Part shown: positions 34,948 through 47,420 of the stretch, piece after piece
Layout of the letters: each line of letters starts with the position of its first letter
Position numbering within the stretch: the first letter of the stretch is position 1
Assembly (NCBI GenBank): GCA_022818135.1
Contig: JAFMSR010000015.1
Span: 36,164,239-36,228,238 of the forward strand
Direction of reading: 5' to 3'
From: Saxidomus purpurata
Taxonomy: Eukaryota > Mollusca > Bivalvia > Venerida > Veneridae
DNA length: 64,000 nucleotides
The notes under the pieces: generated by a model
The model's input: the letters and a program-made list of their open reading frames with translations, nothing else
Databases searched by the model: none
What the model was told of the DNA's origin: nothing
Translations under genes and position numbers: made by a program

Positions 34948-35955
34948 CAAGGTCTTTCAAATAGTATGGTCCGGAAACGCCCTCTATAAATGTCTTATCG
35001 TACTGATAATCTTGTCTCGGTTATCGATTTTTACCTGGAAGCGTTTATCACGCCGAGCGAGTAAACTGGTATTTGTCCGATAGTTGTATGCAAAACTGCC
35101 CGTCATTGTGTCATTTAAATACCACATTTAATAAAAAAAATGGTATAATTGGAAAGCTGATGAAATTTTCTGTAAAACTGTGAAATTAAAACCTCTATAT
35201 ATAATTAACTATTATCTTTAAAGCGAGTTAAACACGGTCCATGCTATTCCGTCTTGCGCGTTTTAGCGATGGATGGTAATTTGACTCGCGATACTGGTCT
35301 TACAAAACTGTACGTTATTATGCTATAAAATAAAAAAACGAAAATCTAATTCATATCCGTTCAAAAATAACTCTTAATTTACATTTTAATTAGCAATTTT
35401 CCATCATTTGACCCTAAATATATAATGAAAACCTGTGCACAAAATATCACCGTATCGCGAAAAAAAATCACCATTGACGCCATTTTTAGATTTTGAACAG
35501 ATCTAACCGTCCCAGAAAATTAAAATACGGGTGAAATACGAAAATCTAAGACATAACAGACGTACATTAGACTTAAATCTATGAGAAAAAGATGTTACAT
35601 CAATCCCATGAACACCATGCAAGTAGGAAAGAAGCGCTAAAATTAGGTCGGTTTTCAGCTTTTGGTCATTTGTGAAAAAACCCGTTCGTATGAGGTCAAC
35701 TTTCCAATGCGTAAATCCACCTAAAACGAAACATCAGTAAAATATAATATTGTATAATGATAAGGGAATGCATATATTGTATTAAGGATCACTTTGTTGG
35801 TCAAATTGATTGGTAAAATATCGAGATATACGTAGATATAAATAATTTCTTTCTTTTTCCAAAATCGCGGGTACCCGGATGTTTGTCACGTGATCCGAGG
35901 CAGGTTATTTATCGTATTACGCTCGTTTCCGGACCATACTATTTGAAAGACCTTG
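34948..35955. mobile_element. 1,008-bp element with 32-bp inverted termini
   Basis: 34948-34979 and 35924-35955 are inverted copies, starting CAAGGTCTTTCAAATAGTAT. CCCAGTT flanks both sides (34941-34947, 35956-35962), a 7-bp or imperfect 8-bp target duplication. This would fit hAT- or P-like insertion. No ORF inside. It sits within the 13.9-kb element. Confidence 0.75.
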
Positions 35956-35962
35956 CCCAGTT

Positions 35963-36320
35963 GCACAAAGTGTAAGGGGGTATACTGGATTCAGCTTGAC
36001 TGTCTGTCCGTCTATCCGTAGACTTACGGAACTCAATCCCTGAAAAACTCTTGGTTAGAATTAAATTATTATTCTCAGAAATGATACGTTCCATGCCTTG
36101 ATGTGCATGGTCCATATTTCTGGTAACTAGGTCAAAGGTCACATTAACGGGCTTTTGATAGTAAAATATTTTGCACTCTATCTCCAAAACCCCTTATCAC
36201 AAATTACTGATATTTCACAAAGTAATAAATATCATGCCTTGTTGGACTTGGTCAATGTTTTGGGTCACTACGTCAAGGTGACAGGTGTTTAAGATAATTA
36301 AATATTGTCTGGTCAAAATA
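35963..36320 (+). repeat. Clam-type dispersed repeat with TGGTCCATATTTCTGGTAAC motif
   Basis: Two related units hold CATGCCTTG, CATGGTCCATATTTCTGG and TAGGTCAAAGGTCACATTAA (second unit CTACGTCAAGGTGACAGGTG). It begins with CTGTCTGTCCGTCTATCCG. Non-coding. Confidence 0.5.
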
Positions 36321-36733
36321 ATGATACACAGAAGAGATAAATAGCATGCCTACAGTCATTGTGCATAGTCCAATTATAAGCATCAAATGTGATATAATTA
36401 AGAATACTGTGTCAGTATGGCGTTCAGAGATGGGCTTTTTTGGGGGTATTCATTACCTTCAGTGATAGTTCTATTTTATTATGCTACCTTGAGGTGGGGG
36501 TGTGGGGCATTGTTATAGTTGCCGCTTTGACTATGGTGTGTTTATCCATTCTTTTCTCCCTCATTTGTTTGGGACCTATTTCACAGTAACTACTGGCGTG
36601 TTCCACTTGATCGATTATTTTTCACAGTTATACAAAGTCTATGAAGCTGTATCCGGCTACCTTACCACTGCCTTCGTTTAAATGCCTTGAGATAAAATCC
36701 AAAGTTAAAAGTAATACTTGCCTTAATTCTAGT

Positions 36734-36815
36734 TTTAGCTAAATGGTAGAGCTGCTATGGGGCAGTAATTGCGTGTTTGCATCAATACAAGAGTCATGGG
36801 TTTGATCACTTTAAT
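36734..36815 (+). repeat. tRNA-derived SINE-like fragment
   Basis: TAGCTAAATGGTAGAGC resembles a tRNA A box, and GGGTTTGATCACT 50-60 bases downstream is a weak B box. The anticodon arm is not clear. Probably a SINE head or tRNA relic, not a functional tRNA. Confidence 0.35.
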
Positions 36816-36891
36816 GCCAAATTAAGGAAGAAGTATCCTTATGGCAAGTAAAATAGGCAGTCCATCTGTAACATGTGCAATGAGTAGGGGT

Positions 36892-36955
36892 GCGCGATAA
36901 GACCGGTATATTGCAATTTCCTTGAGATGCGATACATACCGGTATGGTTACACCC
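36892..36955. mobile_element. hAT-like MITE remnant
   Basis: TAGGGGTGCGCG at the left and GGTTACACCCC at the right, with ACCGGTAT inverted pairs between. The ends resemble those of the hAT MITE at 13547-14023. It is much shorter and no matching 8-bp target duplication was seen, so it is a deleted copy at best. Confidence 0.4.
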
Positions 36956-38286
36956 CGTACTGTGGTATTTTCAAGTAAGCAAAAAGCTGCAATTTCTCTG
37001 TCATTTCTTAGCTGCGTGCTTTTTTTGTCACGGCAATGACAGACAGTAACTAATAACTGTCGGTATATAATTCAATTGTTAACAAATAGAATTTAATGAC
37101 TTTGCCGAAGGAAGTGTGAATACTTCAAAGTAAATTTTATTTATGAAGTAATAATGTGTCCCTGTATTTGTTGTTGAATAAAACACAGGAGTTCAAATGC
37201 TTAGTAATTTTTAAAAAATGAGTACATAGCACAAGTGATTTTTTTTTGCATTTGAACGAATAACTGTTTTATTTATGAAATAACATCCGTTCTAGCGGTG
37301 TTCATCGTTAAAAAAACAATGAATTGGAGCACTAATACACAGTAATTAACCATTTTTAACAGCGCATCAGTACGACAGATAATTTATAAGACTATTACAA
37401 AGCTGAGAAGGATGATATTTTGATTCTAACATGACCAGATATTACAAAAGGTTAATAAATGCAAAGCGTTTTCTATGCGAACACTCATTTAACGTCATGC
37501 GGTGCAATATGACGTAATGTTTACAGCATATCGGTTCCTGCATTGTTTATGATTTAATATAGCATAATTTTTCAATTCTTTGTACATAGAGACAAAACCA
37601 TGAATCATTTTAGAATAAACGATGAAATGATGGCACATATTTATTATTACAATTTTTTCTTGCACGTCTATATTCAACTTGTAGCAGTACATCATTGTAA
37701 CTTGAAAACACAAAATGCAATTGGACAGGTTGTTTACATATGTCTTGCAAATACTTCCTTTTTGGCACCTTGCCGGCCTTTGATAAAAGTACTGTATTTT
37801 ATCATAAAATAATAAACAACCTTATTATGTTTATGCCACTTGTGTTAGTATAACTCATATTCTAACACGATTGGAAATTTCTCCTATATACACAAAGAAG
37901 GATTTGAGCGTGATAAAACTATTAAGTATATCACGCTAGGGGTCCGAACTATTTTTGACTGCTGAAATTACCTCCCTTGTAATTTTCACAAGACATCTAC
38001 GAGTGTGCCAGTGCTAATACGCTTGGATTGGTATTGTTGTTAATGAATTCACGTGATGTAAAAAAATTGCAGTAAAATTTTCTACACTTCCGGTATCGCC
38101 AGCAATATCAGACACAACAAAAATAAGACGTATAGCGCTTTTTTGAGAAGTAAAAAGAACAGCCAAAATTTCACAAAATGCATGGAATACACGGAAAACT
38201 ACAACTTTCAAGACAGCGACTTCATGAAAATGCAGCAAATAGTACCCCATCGAACATGTTTTTGTTTAGATTAACGGTTTAGAGTG

Positions 38287-38450
38287 GAAATAGATTTTAT
38301 TTTTAAGTGATATACCGGTTATTATATCACTGTGTGTTGGTAGATGCTTCAAATTAATCACTCAGGCCTTCGTAATTAGATTACTACGCATTTACACACC
38401 CCGCAGTGATATACTTACCGGTATATCACTCAAAAGTGAAATCTATTTCC
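38287..38450. repeat. Foldback MITE, about 165 bp
   Basis: 38287-38333 and 38404-38450 are inverted copies with few mismatches, sharing AAGTGATATACCGG and AAATAGATTT. Flanks show no clear duplication. Confidence 0.6.
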
Positions 38451-38462
38451 TAAATATATTAC

Positions 38463-38501
38463 CACGGACCTATATACACTATATGTGTATATAGGTCCGT
38501 G
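38463..38501. repeat. Perfect 17-bp-stem hairpin
   Basis: CACGGACCTATATACAC, five bases, then its exact complement. It lies 13 bases after the foldback MITE at 38287-38450. Confidence 0.8.
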
Positions 38502-39360
38502 ATATTACTATACGTTTTGCAATTTATCAGGATATGAAAAGTCTGACAAGAGCGATTCTTATAGTAGTTAGTCTCGAGAGCGATTAAGTTGTTAACAAGA
38601 ATATGGAAATTTTGTACATGGACAAATTAAAGAATCTATGTTAATTGAACCAGAAGCATGGCCATGAATATTCTCAACTGCCGATGTTATAGTTTTATTT
38701 TGATAACTGAAATCATATGATCGAGCAGGTTTAATTTAATTAAATGTATATCTACTGGTTATAGATTTTTCATAGTAACATAATAGGGACAGTGGAGGTG
38801 CTAAATTATTTCTATCTATCACAAGGCCTTCCCCTCGCTCTCCATCTTGTCGGATATGTACCCGCTTATTTTATGTTATGATGAAAACGCGGAAGTAATG
38901 ATCTAACAGGCTGGTGGTAGTTATACTTTGTTTTTGAAAATAAGAAACAAAAAAAAAATCTTAATCGGACCACATTATAAACTTAACATCTATAATTATA
39001 CTCGCGATTTTTAATAGTTTGAACGGATAGGCATAATTTTACAAAAAATTAAAACAGTGAAGAAAAACACATGTGGCGCATGCGCATTTGCTACCCCGGA
39101 AAAAACGGCGAAAAACGGAGGAACTCGCTTTTCACGCATGCGCAATTGATACTCCGGTAAAAAAAACGGGAAAAAACGCAGGAACTCGCTTTTCACGCAT
39201 GTGCAGTGCAACCAGCCGTTTTTTTTCACGGGGCGGGCAGAAAAACGCGTTTTTTTAAACGGTGCGAGCCGAAAAACGCCCCGTTCGGTAAACGGGCGAA
39301 AAACGGGCGCTGCTCGCGTTTTCCTGCCGAAAAACGGAACAAAAACGTGAGCGCCACTGT

Positions 39361-40400
39361 AACTTGTGCATAGGTTAGACCAAACCCCATTCGAACATAT
39401 TCGTACTTGATTCGAACTTGCCAGTAAGTAGAATGGCATCACGTTTAGAAAACCAGATACTACCAGCCAATGTATCCAAGCAATCTTCGATCAATGGTAA
39501 AGAAAAGGTATTCCTAACCGTATCATTATTCAGTGCTCTGTTGTCGACACAACAGCACAACCGTCATGCTTCCTGATCAGAACAGGTGAGGACGCTCATT
39601 TTGATACAGATTCATGAATGACACAGGCATCCACCATATTCTGATATGCCCTTCTTCTTCTTCTTCCACAAAGCCAACTGGGTTTCGTCGTGTACGTTGT
39701 TTGATTGGATTTGCTTCTCCGGTCTCCACCGTATTTTAGATTGCAGTCAAATTATCCAGGTCAAGATCTTTTTTGCATAGACGTCTTTATAGTCAGTAAG
39801 GAGTTGGGCTAATAATTTCTCACCTTGCCCCATGGTAAGATGTTCAATAGAATACCTATATAGAACTTTTAAATGATCTGGTATTTTCACAATTACTGGA
39901 ACCTTTCTTAATTTTGAAGATCTTCTTTTGAGTGTACTTATTTTTGGTGCAATCCCTTTAGTTTCAGATGCGGTTTCATCTCATCGCGTCTGTTTGGTGT
40001 ACAGTTATGCATTCTGTTCTTTCCCTTCTAGACAAAGTTGACGTCTTTGTAACTAGAGGTCACTTCAGAGTACCGGTCATCGGGGTTTTCTCAGTATTTT
40101 CTGTTTTTTTTCATATGCACTGGCTATCACTTTGCCCTTCTGGAGAGTCTCATTTGATTGACTAAACAGACGACTAGTTCTGATTTGGATGGTTTTAGAC
40201 TCATGGGCATTAGTATACCTAGTTTATTCAACATCTCATCCGGCTCCATAAGGTAATCATCCAGTTTGGAGTTGATTCTGCAAAGTATTCGGACTGATGA
40301 GTTTGGCGAAATCAGAACACGTTTAGTCACAGTGACTCTTGAAATTACAGGTTTACCACAACGACAGATTGCTTGCATTTGAATCCTGTTTCAATTGATA
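39361..40400 (-). pseudogene. Ty3/Gypsy-like unit 1: RT N-terminal half and protease-RT linker
   Basis: 39560-39375 reads CVDNRALNN, PLIEDCLDTLAG and WFSKRDA, the N-terminal RT motifs of Ty3/Gypsy elements. 40378-40127 reads GKPVISRVTVTKRVL, RINSKLDDYLMEPDE, the segment after the retropepsin. Frameshifts separate the parts. The region continues the RT gene cut at 25500. Confidence 0.75.
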
Positions 40401-40869
40401 ACTAACGTGTCAGAATGCATACCTTACATTATGCCTAGATGATTCAGAAAACCATGAATAAGCGACATTTCATCACTAACTGGTGTAACGTAGACCATTT
40501 CTTGAAATGTTTGTGAACCTTACAGGTAATGGTAAAACCCTTCAGTTTGTTTAATCGTTTGGTGTTACATCTTGCTGACAAGACGTCTTGCTGCTGTTGA
40601 AATCCCTATTACATGACTGGACTTCTATCAGGGTCTTGTTGTCTATATAAACTAGAGTATTTTGACTTGATAATGCCATCTGTATTCCTTTCATCTTTTT
40701 ATCTTTTTATGCAGATTATCCTTGACGTCTGCTGATACGTAGTTATCTGTTGGAAAGCTTGTATCATCTGCTCAACCCTGGCTCCAGATATAGAAATCAT
40801 TGATTTAACTGAAACATTATCTCAGTTTTACCTTCTTTGTCTGCTGCCATTGACTGTTTCATGGCATGA

Positions 40870-42487
40870 AGTGCTTCTTGCATACTTTTCGGTTTGTTGA
40901 AGCATGCATGTGTACCGGCTTCTTGACCAATAACCAATATATCACTGGTAAAATCGTGCAATTGCCTTTTGCATCTTATGACTAGTGGACACCGTCAGTT
41001 CTCTAATAGCCCAGTCTTCTAAGGATTAATCTTTTGTTTGCATTGCCTGCTGGAACTTTATACGCGAGGTTTCGGTTTGATTTTTATTACCAAATCTTTT
41101 TTCCGGTTGCTTTATTATTTGTTTAAAGGAATTGCAATAACCCGATTTCGATTTGATTGTAAAGAAATCAAAAGTTTTCCTTGGAAAGCTCCAAGTAAAG
41201 TAATCTCGACATTCACTGTCTGTCCAGTCCCTTACAATTCTGTTGCTCAAGTATATTGTTTAAAAGACAGCCACCTGGTCTTTCCATCATATCGCAGATT
41301 CTTTGGGAGTGTTCTTGGATCTCCTCTCATTGAAGATTTGTCATCATTATCATCAGAGTTAGACTCATCAAAACTTGAACGACCATATCTTCTAGTGCGG
41401 CATTGACGTTTAGATTTGGTCTTGAAGTATGATTGTGGACTGTACCTGTCTCTTAAAACTATTTTATCATTATGCCGAGTAGACTCTTTTGTATATCCAC
41501 GAGACTGTTTGGAACTTGAACGACAGGAACTGTTTGATCTAGATTGTCGGTGTATAAACTACGACCTTAATTTATTTTCACTTCTGTTGTTCTAGAGATA
41601 AGCTTAAGAGTTGGTTCAACGGCATAAAGGCCTTACATTTCTTGAAGATGATTTGTGCTTCACTGATGAATTGTTAACTAGCAGGTATTGATCACATGGA
41701 AATAAATCTTTATTTGTAGAAACAGACACTTTGTGTGTTTTAGATGGATATGACCTTGAAGTGCATGTACACGTCTTGGTTCTCGAAGAACTTTGTCTGT
41801 GTATGTCTGGTTAAATATCGAGAAGCTGGAACTCTGAAGTACTATTAATTGCAGTAGAGTGTACATTATCATCTGTCTCACTGTTTAAAACACCAGGTAG
41901 TATTGAAATTAACGCAACCATATCTGTTTAGGTGATTCTCTGGTTTAAGGCAAGTCGCTAATTTACAACATCTTTCACATGAGGTTGTAAAGTATGTGTT
42001 AGCTCTATATTGGTAATACTTGGTGTTTGTAAATCATTCAATGTTGATATTGATAACATAGGTAATGCCATAGTTATACTATCAATCAAGAGTGTATATC
42101 CAGGATATATCCAGGATAATTGTACTTGTAGCTTTTGTTGTAACTATTGATGATACAAGTTTAGTAATTGGTGTGTCGGGTGCAGCTCCTAAAGCAAGTG
42201 TTGTGATAACCGGTGTTCTTGGTTGTCTTAAACTGAACTCTGCGTCCCTGTTGTAGATACAACTGTTTTCAGTGATGACACTGATTGCCTCTTCCAAGGA
42301 GTCGGATATACAAATTCGATGGCACCCATCATATGTTTTGCTAGATGTCCCGGTAATATCATAGGAATATCTTCAGTACGCTGCCATACTTCTGTCTGAA
42401 CTGTATGATCAGGTCAGCTCTTATTTGTCCTGTGCCTAGTATGGTCTTCAACTCTTCTTTAGTGGCTTGATTTATGTTGACCGACAT
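40870..42487 (-). pseudogene. Ty3/Gypsy-like unit 1: Gag, degenerate
   Basis: The Gag start (ATG at 42487) reads MSVNINQATKEELKTILGTG, a helix-hairpin-helix (ComEA-like) motif, then a Thr/Val-rich middle (42297-42082). The capsid-type segment FDFFTIKSKSGY, EKRFGNKNQTETSRIKFQQ is at 41250-41026. Stops and frameshifts abound. It parallels unit 2 at 47860-50822. Confidence 0.65.
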
Positions 42488-43307
42488 TGTTTTGTCTCGT
42501 TTGTCAAGTAACACGGACAAGGTGTAATCACAACTTTCCTACTTTGTTTCGATACTGTGGATCTCTGTCTGAAAAACAATCTGTATATAGGTACCTGAAA
42601 AAGGTAAGGTCAGTAACAGGCTTAATTAAAGTGACATTATGCGCATATTACTGCACAAAGTGTATTTTTGGTGACAGTTTTATAAAAGCAATTTTTGGTT
42701 GCTGTGCATTTAAATGTGTTAAATTAATGATTATGCCGCATTAGTATTTGAAGTTGGTGCTTTAGATATAAAAAATCGGACTGATAAAATGATAGTTGAA
42801 TGTGTCTTTGTTGATGTTTGTAGAAACATCGGCAGTGGAAGAGAAGCAACTCCAGCATGCAGTTGTTCTTTTCTTAAATTGACTCTCCCAGTCAAATAAG
42901 AAAATCAATATTTTGAAAGTTATTTTTTCATACTGGTAGCCGGAAGAGTTTGGTGTATTGGGTTAAAAGTTATTATTTCCTCTACACTTTTGTACACACA
43001 CCATTTTCAGCTGGATTTTTTACTTGAAAAAAATGCGCATAATGTCATTTTAAATATTTTTTGCAATTAATTTACCTGTTTGCAATCGAACTGTAAACTG
43101 TCTCCCTAAGAAACTTTATGTTAATTTCGGCAATTCGCAGTTCGAGTTAGATGAAGGTCGCGAAAAGTGTTGATCGATTGTTTCTAGCCGTCTTCTCAGT
43201 AAAGCTTGTCCGCTTTCTGTCCAGTTAAAAATTTCGTCGTCATTTAAGTACCCCGTGCTTAACCCTATCTAAAACACGGGGAGGAAGTTGGAAGGTCGAA
43301 AACTTAC

Positions 43308-43485
43308 AAATGTATGTGTTTTTTCTTCTGTTGCCTTCGCAAAACTGGCTGTCAGAGCTGTCAATGCAGGCTCTCAGGATTCCCGCCAAGCTTATGTACT
43401 TCCGCGACAGGTTATACAGCACTAAAATATTTACCATCACAACAGTGTCTGAAACAATTGTATGCGGTTTAAACACTTGATGGAC
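43308..43485 (-). other. Exon-like conserved block upstream of gag, unit 1
   Basis: TTTTCAG acceptor, 178 bases, GTAAGT donor. The open frame includes HTIVSDTVVMVNILVLYN and YISLAGILRACIDSSDSQF. The same block with splice signals occurs in unit 2 at 51178-51353. It lies between the gag start and the LTR-like block, so it could be a spliced leader region or a captured host exon. Not recognised. Confidence 0.4.
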
Positions 43486-44340
43486 CTGAAAACAGTAAGA
43501 CTCTACAATATTTCTTATTGTGAATTATCGAGGTGAAGTATGCTGTTTAAGCTAATATACATAAGCATTATATATGAATGATAATGATCATAATACTCGG
43601 CCATAATACTTGCATAGACTGCTTGCATTTTCCACTATGGATGTGAAGCATGAGTTTTATATCTTTGCACATATTATTAATCATGAACATTTTTTTCAAT
43701 GCCAAGAAAGCTGACAATAACGAGTCTTTGTTACCTGTAATAAAAACATGCACATATCTTTGAGAAACTCCATTTAAATATTTTAGAAAATATATTAATC
43801 AAATAATAAATGGTAAGAAAAATGAGAAAAGCAATTCTTTGTTAACTCAGTTGATAAATTTTACTGGCAACTCAGGAAATCTTTTTTGTAACTGTAAATG
43901 CTATTATACGCCTATAATTATTTAGTAACAGGGAGGATGTATGAATTTCTCAAACCAATGACGGTTTTTTTCCATTTTTAAATCTTATATAACATCTATC
44001 AGTGTCAAAATTCCTCAAACTTTCTAAAACCGTAGGGATTGAACCAGGCCGAGTCACTTGCACCTGTATCAAATTTAATACTTGAACATTCAAGTGAAAT
44101 CGTTAGTCGCTTAAACAATTGTATACTGTTTTATCACTTGATGTACCTGAAAATAATAAGATTCAACAATATTTAGGTTTGTTATTTATGGAGGCAAAGA
44201 ATGGGGTTCCAGCAAAGAAAAACATAAGAACATGTTATATATATATGACAATCATCATCATAGAGAACCAAATAAACTCATTTGTAAGAAAATATGTGTT
44301 GAAATGGTACATGCTGTATATACCTTGGTTATATGCCATT
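43486..44340 (-). repeat. LTR-like block between retroelement units 1 and 2
   Basis: It aligns with 51354-52300 and, at its upper end, with 22700-22890. It also has an internal direct duplication: about 90 bp at 43450-43540 resemble 44110-44200. Its position at each unit boundary suggests an LTR or solo-LTR-like segment. Exact TG...CA ends were not established. Confidence 0.5.
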
Positions 44341-46010
44341 ATTTACATTCCTTCCCCGCAGCACACGTTAGGTAGAAGTCTTTCACCGAAGTTTCCTTGG
44401 ACATGGTGCTTGGAACCATGAACCTTTATGTTTTTGACTGGTCCTGTACAATCTGGTTCCCAGCATTGTGCAGTTTCACGCTAGTCCACATCATACTCCC
44501 CAACCTCTCGCTATTTTAACCTGACGTAAAATATCCTGTTTTCTATTTCTACAGGACAGTTGCTGAAATGATCAGTGTCTGTAGACTTGTAGAGAATGGA
44601 ATTTTTCCTGTAGCGTGTGGCAATTCTACAGTTGTACCGGTTCCTATGGTGACACGACGTTCAACGCCCTTTAGTGCTACCAATGATGTCTTCTTAGCTG
44701 CGGTGTTTGACGATTTTTTGTTCCCGCTTGCGCTGGAACTTCACACTTGCTTGCCTTTAGCTTGAGACCTGTTAGAGTGCCTTTTGTTCCCGTTTGCAAG
44801 CGAACAATATACCGGCTGGTTTTCAGTTCCAGACCATGCAGAGTGACTAATGCTAGAAGCCATGTCTCCCTGGCGGGTTTTTGAACGGTCCTGACACTTT
44901 GTTGAATGTTTCTTTCTGTCGTGTTTTCTGTACTTGCAGATTACTCTATAAAATGTCAATGCCCTGAGCTAGATACCCTTTGCTGGACGTTCTTGTCAGT
45001 TCCACTGAAAGCTGTATCCTTTTTGGACTGTTTTTTAATTTGAGAACTCTTTGAAGCTTTCTGTTTTATACGTGTCGACCTCCTAGGGCTCTCTGTAGAA
45101 ATATTTTCTGACTGACCTGGTGTGAGGCCTAACTCCAAATGCTCGGTAGTAGATTTCTTTTAAGGGAAATGAGGTGTTTTTAGAAGTTTCTCCTCGTCCA
45201 TCAAGTCCAACACTTCGCCAGCAACTTTCTCCTCAGATGATACTTTTTCCAAGAGCTTTTCCAGGTTTTTTATGTAACAGTTTTGTCCTTTTCTGGATCG
45301 TAGTCATTTGAAACTGTCTTTGAAAGAGATTTGAGATTCCAAACGTTTTTTGCTTATCCAGTCTCTATCAGCTATCTGGATACTTTCTACTGAAAAAATG
45401 TGTGTTATTTGTAATGTTTGGCCTATATGTTGATCTTAACTATGTCGCCCATCTGGAGTATGGTTTCCTGAAGCTGCTTGGAGTGTTTCCCCGCCTATGT
45501 ACCATGGACATAAAGATAATTGTTCCACAAAGCTGCGTGCTATTTGTTGAATGTTATGGTTCCTATTCACCTTGACCACTGTTGGACGGCCTCTATTGTG
45601 TATTCTGTCTTTATGAATGTGTAACGCTTTATACAGAGTTTTAAAAACTGACTTTCAATGTTGCGCTCCTGGTCTGTGAAGGCTTGATATGGAAATCCTT
45701 AACGCCTAAAAATTCGTATATGGCAGCTTTTGCAGTCATCTTAGTAAATGGTAACAGTACACATTCTACCTACTTTGTAAACTAATCTACCATCATGATG
45801 CAGTACTGGTTTCTTTGCGATGTCTTTGGCAATGAACTAATGAAACTTATATGCACACGTGCGATGGGTGCTCCCGCTGATACTCTGTTAATTGAACTCT
45901 ACCGTATCTTCCTGTCTTCTTATTTTGATTACACACAGCACATGATATCACATAAGACTTAACATATCTCATTTGAGATACTAGTATTCGGCTTCTCAAT
46001 TGTTCTTGAA
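44341..46010 (-). pseudogene. Ty3/Gypsy-like unit 2: integrase and pol tail, degenerate
   Basis: 45600-45990 parallels the unit 1 integrase; the region around the catalytic Asp is mutated by stops. 45138-44741 holds the basic tail RRSTRIKQKASKSSQIKK, typical of the C-terminus of Ty3/Gypsy pol. 44350-44760 matches 23150-23510 of unit 1. The additional ORF seen at 22878-23135 is missing here. Confidence 0.7.
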
Positions 46011-47420
46011 TAAGACGCCATCTACCAGTAGGAATAAACTTTTATAAAGCCAAAAGAACTTTGCTTCTGGACTGGCCAGGAATAGAATTCCCTCTTACGG
46101 CTCTTGTTTTATCTTAAAACCAACCAAGGACAATGGTTAAATCTTTGTTTTCCGCTTTTTCTTGTTGAAGGTCATCGAAAGTGAACCCCGAATACGAATT
46201 TTGCTTTGAATCAGAATCTCGCACAGGTGACGTCGTCCAAGAAGGCCAACACAATATGCCACGTTAAACCCTGTAATACTAAGTTCATTATTAGTGAAAA
46301 TGTTGCTGGTACATTGGTAAGACCAATGGCCATTCGACCATACTCGTAGAGTCCGTACTTGGTAAGAAAAACAGTTTTCTATCTATCTTCTTCATTGATT
46401 CGAACTTGCCCGTAAACTGAATTGGCATTTAGTTTAGAAAACCAGATATTACCAGCCAATGTTTCCAAGCAATCTTCGACCAATGGTAGAGAAAAAGTAT
46501 TCCTTACCATATCATTATTCAGCGTTCTGTAGTCTACACAACAACTCAGCAACCCGTCACGCTTCCTGATGAGAACTGGTGAGGACGCCCATTTTGATAC
46601 AGATTCATGAAAGACACAGGCATCAACAATATTTTTAGATGACTTTCATCTTCTCCAACAAAGCCAACTGGGCTGCGTCGCAGTGAAATTGTCCAGATGA
46701 AGATTTACTTTTGCAAATACGTCTTTATAGTCACTTAGGAGATGGGCTAATTTCTCACTTTGCACCATGGCAAGATGTTCAATAGAATACCGATATAGAT
46801 CTTGTAAATGATCTGGTACTTTCGCCTTTTCTTAAACCTTTTTTAATTCTGAAGAACTTCTTTTGAGTGTACTCATTTTTGGTGCAATCTCTAGTTTCAG
46901 ATTTGGTTTCATCTCATCTGTTTGTTGTACAGTTATTCATTCTGTTCCGGAGACAGTTGTCGTCTTTGTAACTAGAAAGCACTTCAGAGTTCTGGTCATC
47001 GAGGTTTACCAGTATTTTCTATTTTTCATATGCACTGGCTATCATTTTCCCCTTCCGGAGACTCTTATTTGATAGACTAGACAAACGACTGGTTCTGATT
47101 AGGATGGTCTCAAACTCCATGGCATATACCTAGTTTGTTTATCATACCATCTGGCTCCATAAGGTAATCATCCAGTTTGGAGCTAATTCGGCAAGGCATT
47201 CGGACTACTGTGTTGGGCGTAATCACAACACGTTTAGTCACAGTGACTCTTGCAATTACAGGTTTTCCATCACGACAGATTGCATTCATTTGAATCCTTT
47301 CTCAATTGAAAACTAACAAGTCAGAATGCATATCTAACATTATGCCTAGATGATGCAGAAAATCATGGCTTAGCAACATTTCCTCACTTACTGGTGCTAC
47401 GTAGACACTTTCCTAAAATA
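46011..47420 (-). pseudogene. Ty3/Gypsy-like unit 2: RT and protease-linker, degenerate
   Basis: Read on the minus strand, RT motifs appear in order from about 46620 down to 46235: CVDYRTLNND, EDCLETLAG, TKYGLYEYGRMAIGL, NVPATFSLIMNLVL and FLDDV. After this a deletion joins to sequence before the integrase (unit 1 positions 24216-25425 have no counterpart). 47420-47130 reads LLSHDFLHHLGIMLDMHSD, the end of a retropepsin, and GKPVIARVTVTKRVVI. This copy spans the insertion site of the 13.9-kb element uninterrupted. Confidence 0.8.

Larger units (their letters stand above)
25501..39359. mobile_element. 13.86-kb TIR element inserted in the RT gene of retroelement unit 1
   Basis: The ends are perfect 28-bp inverted repeats (25501-25528, 39332-39359) starting CAGTGGCGCTCACG. 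TA lies on both sides (25499-25500, 39360-39361). Left and right flanks are two halves of one RT gene, and unit 2 (46260-46330) runs across the site without the insert. Both ends continue as 250-300 bp of CpG-rich short repeats (CCGGTAAA, AAACGGG, CACGCATGCGC; a 64-bp tandem pair at 39076-39205). TA target plus CAGT termini resemble Tc1/mariner-like elements, but the size and CG-rich ends are unusual and no transposase was recognised. An alternative is a MITE later split by a 13-kb insertion. Confidence 0.75.

Noticed and set aside
39011..39442. 143-codon minus-strand ORF
   Set aside because: It runs through the CpG-rich subterminal repeats of the giant element into the retroelement flank.
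44025..44060. GGTTCAATCCC on the minus strand, a tRNA B-box match (also near 51990)
   Set aside because: No A box at the expected distance; it lies in the LTR-like block of both units and is probably chance.
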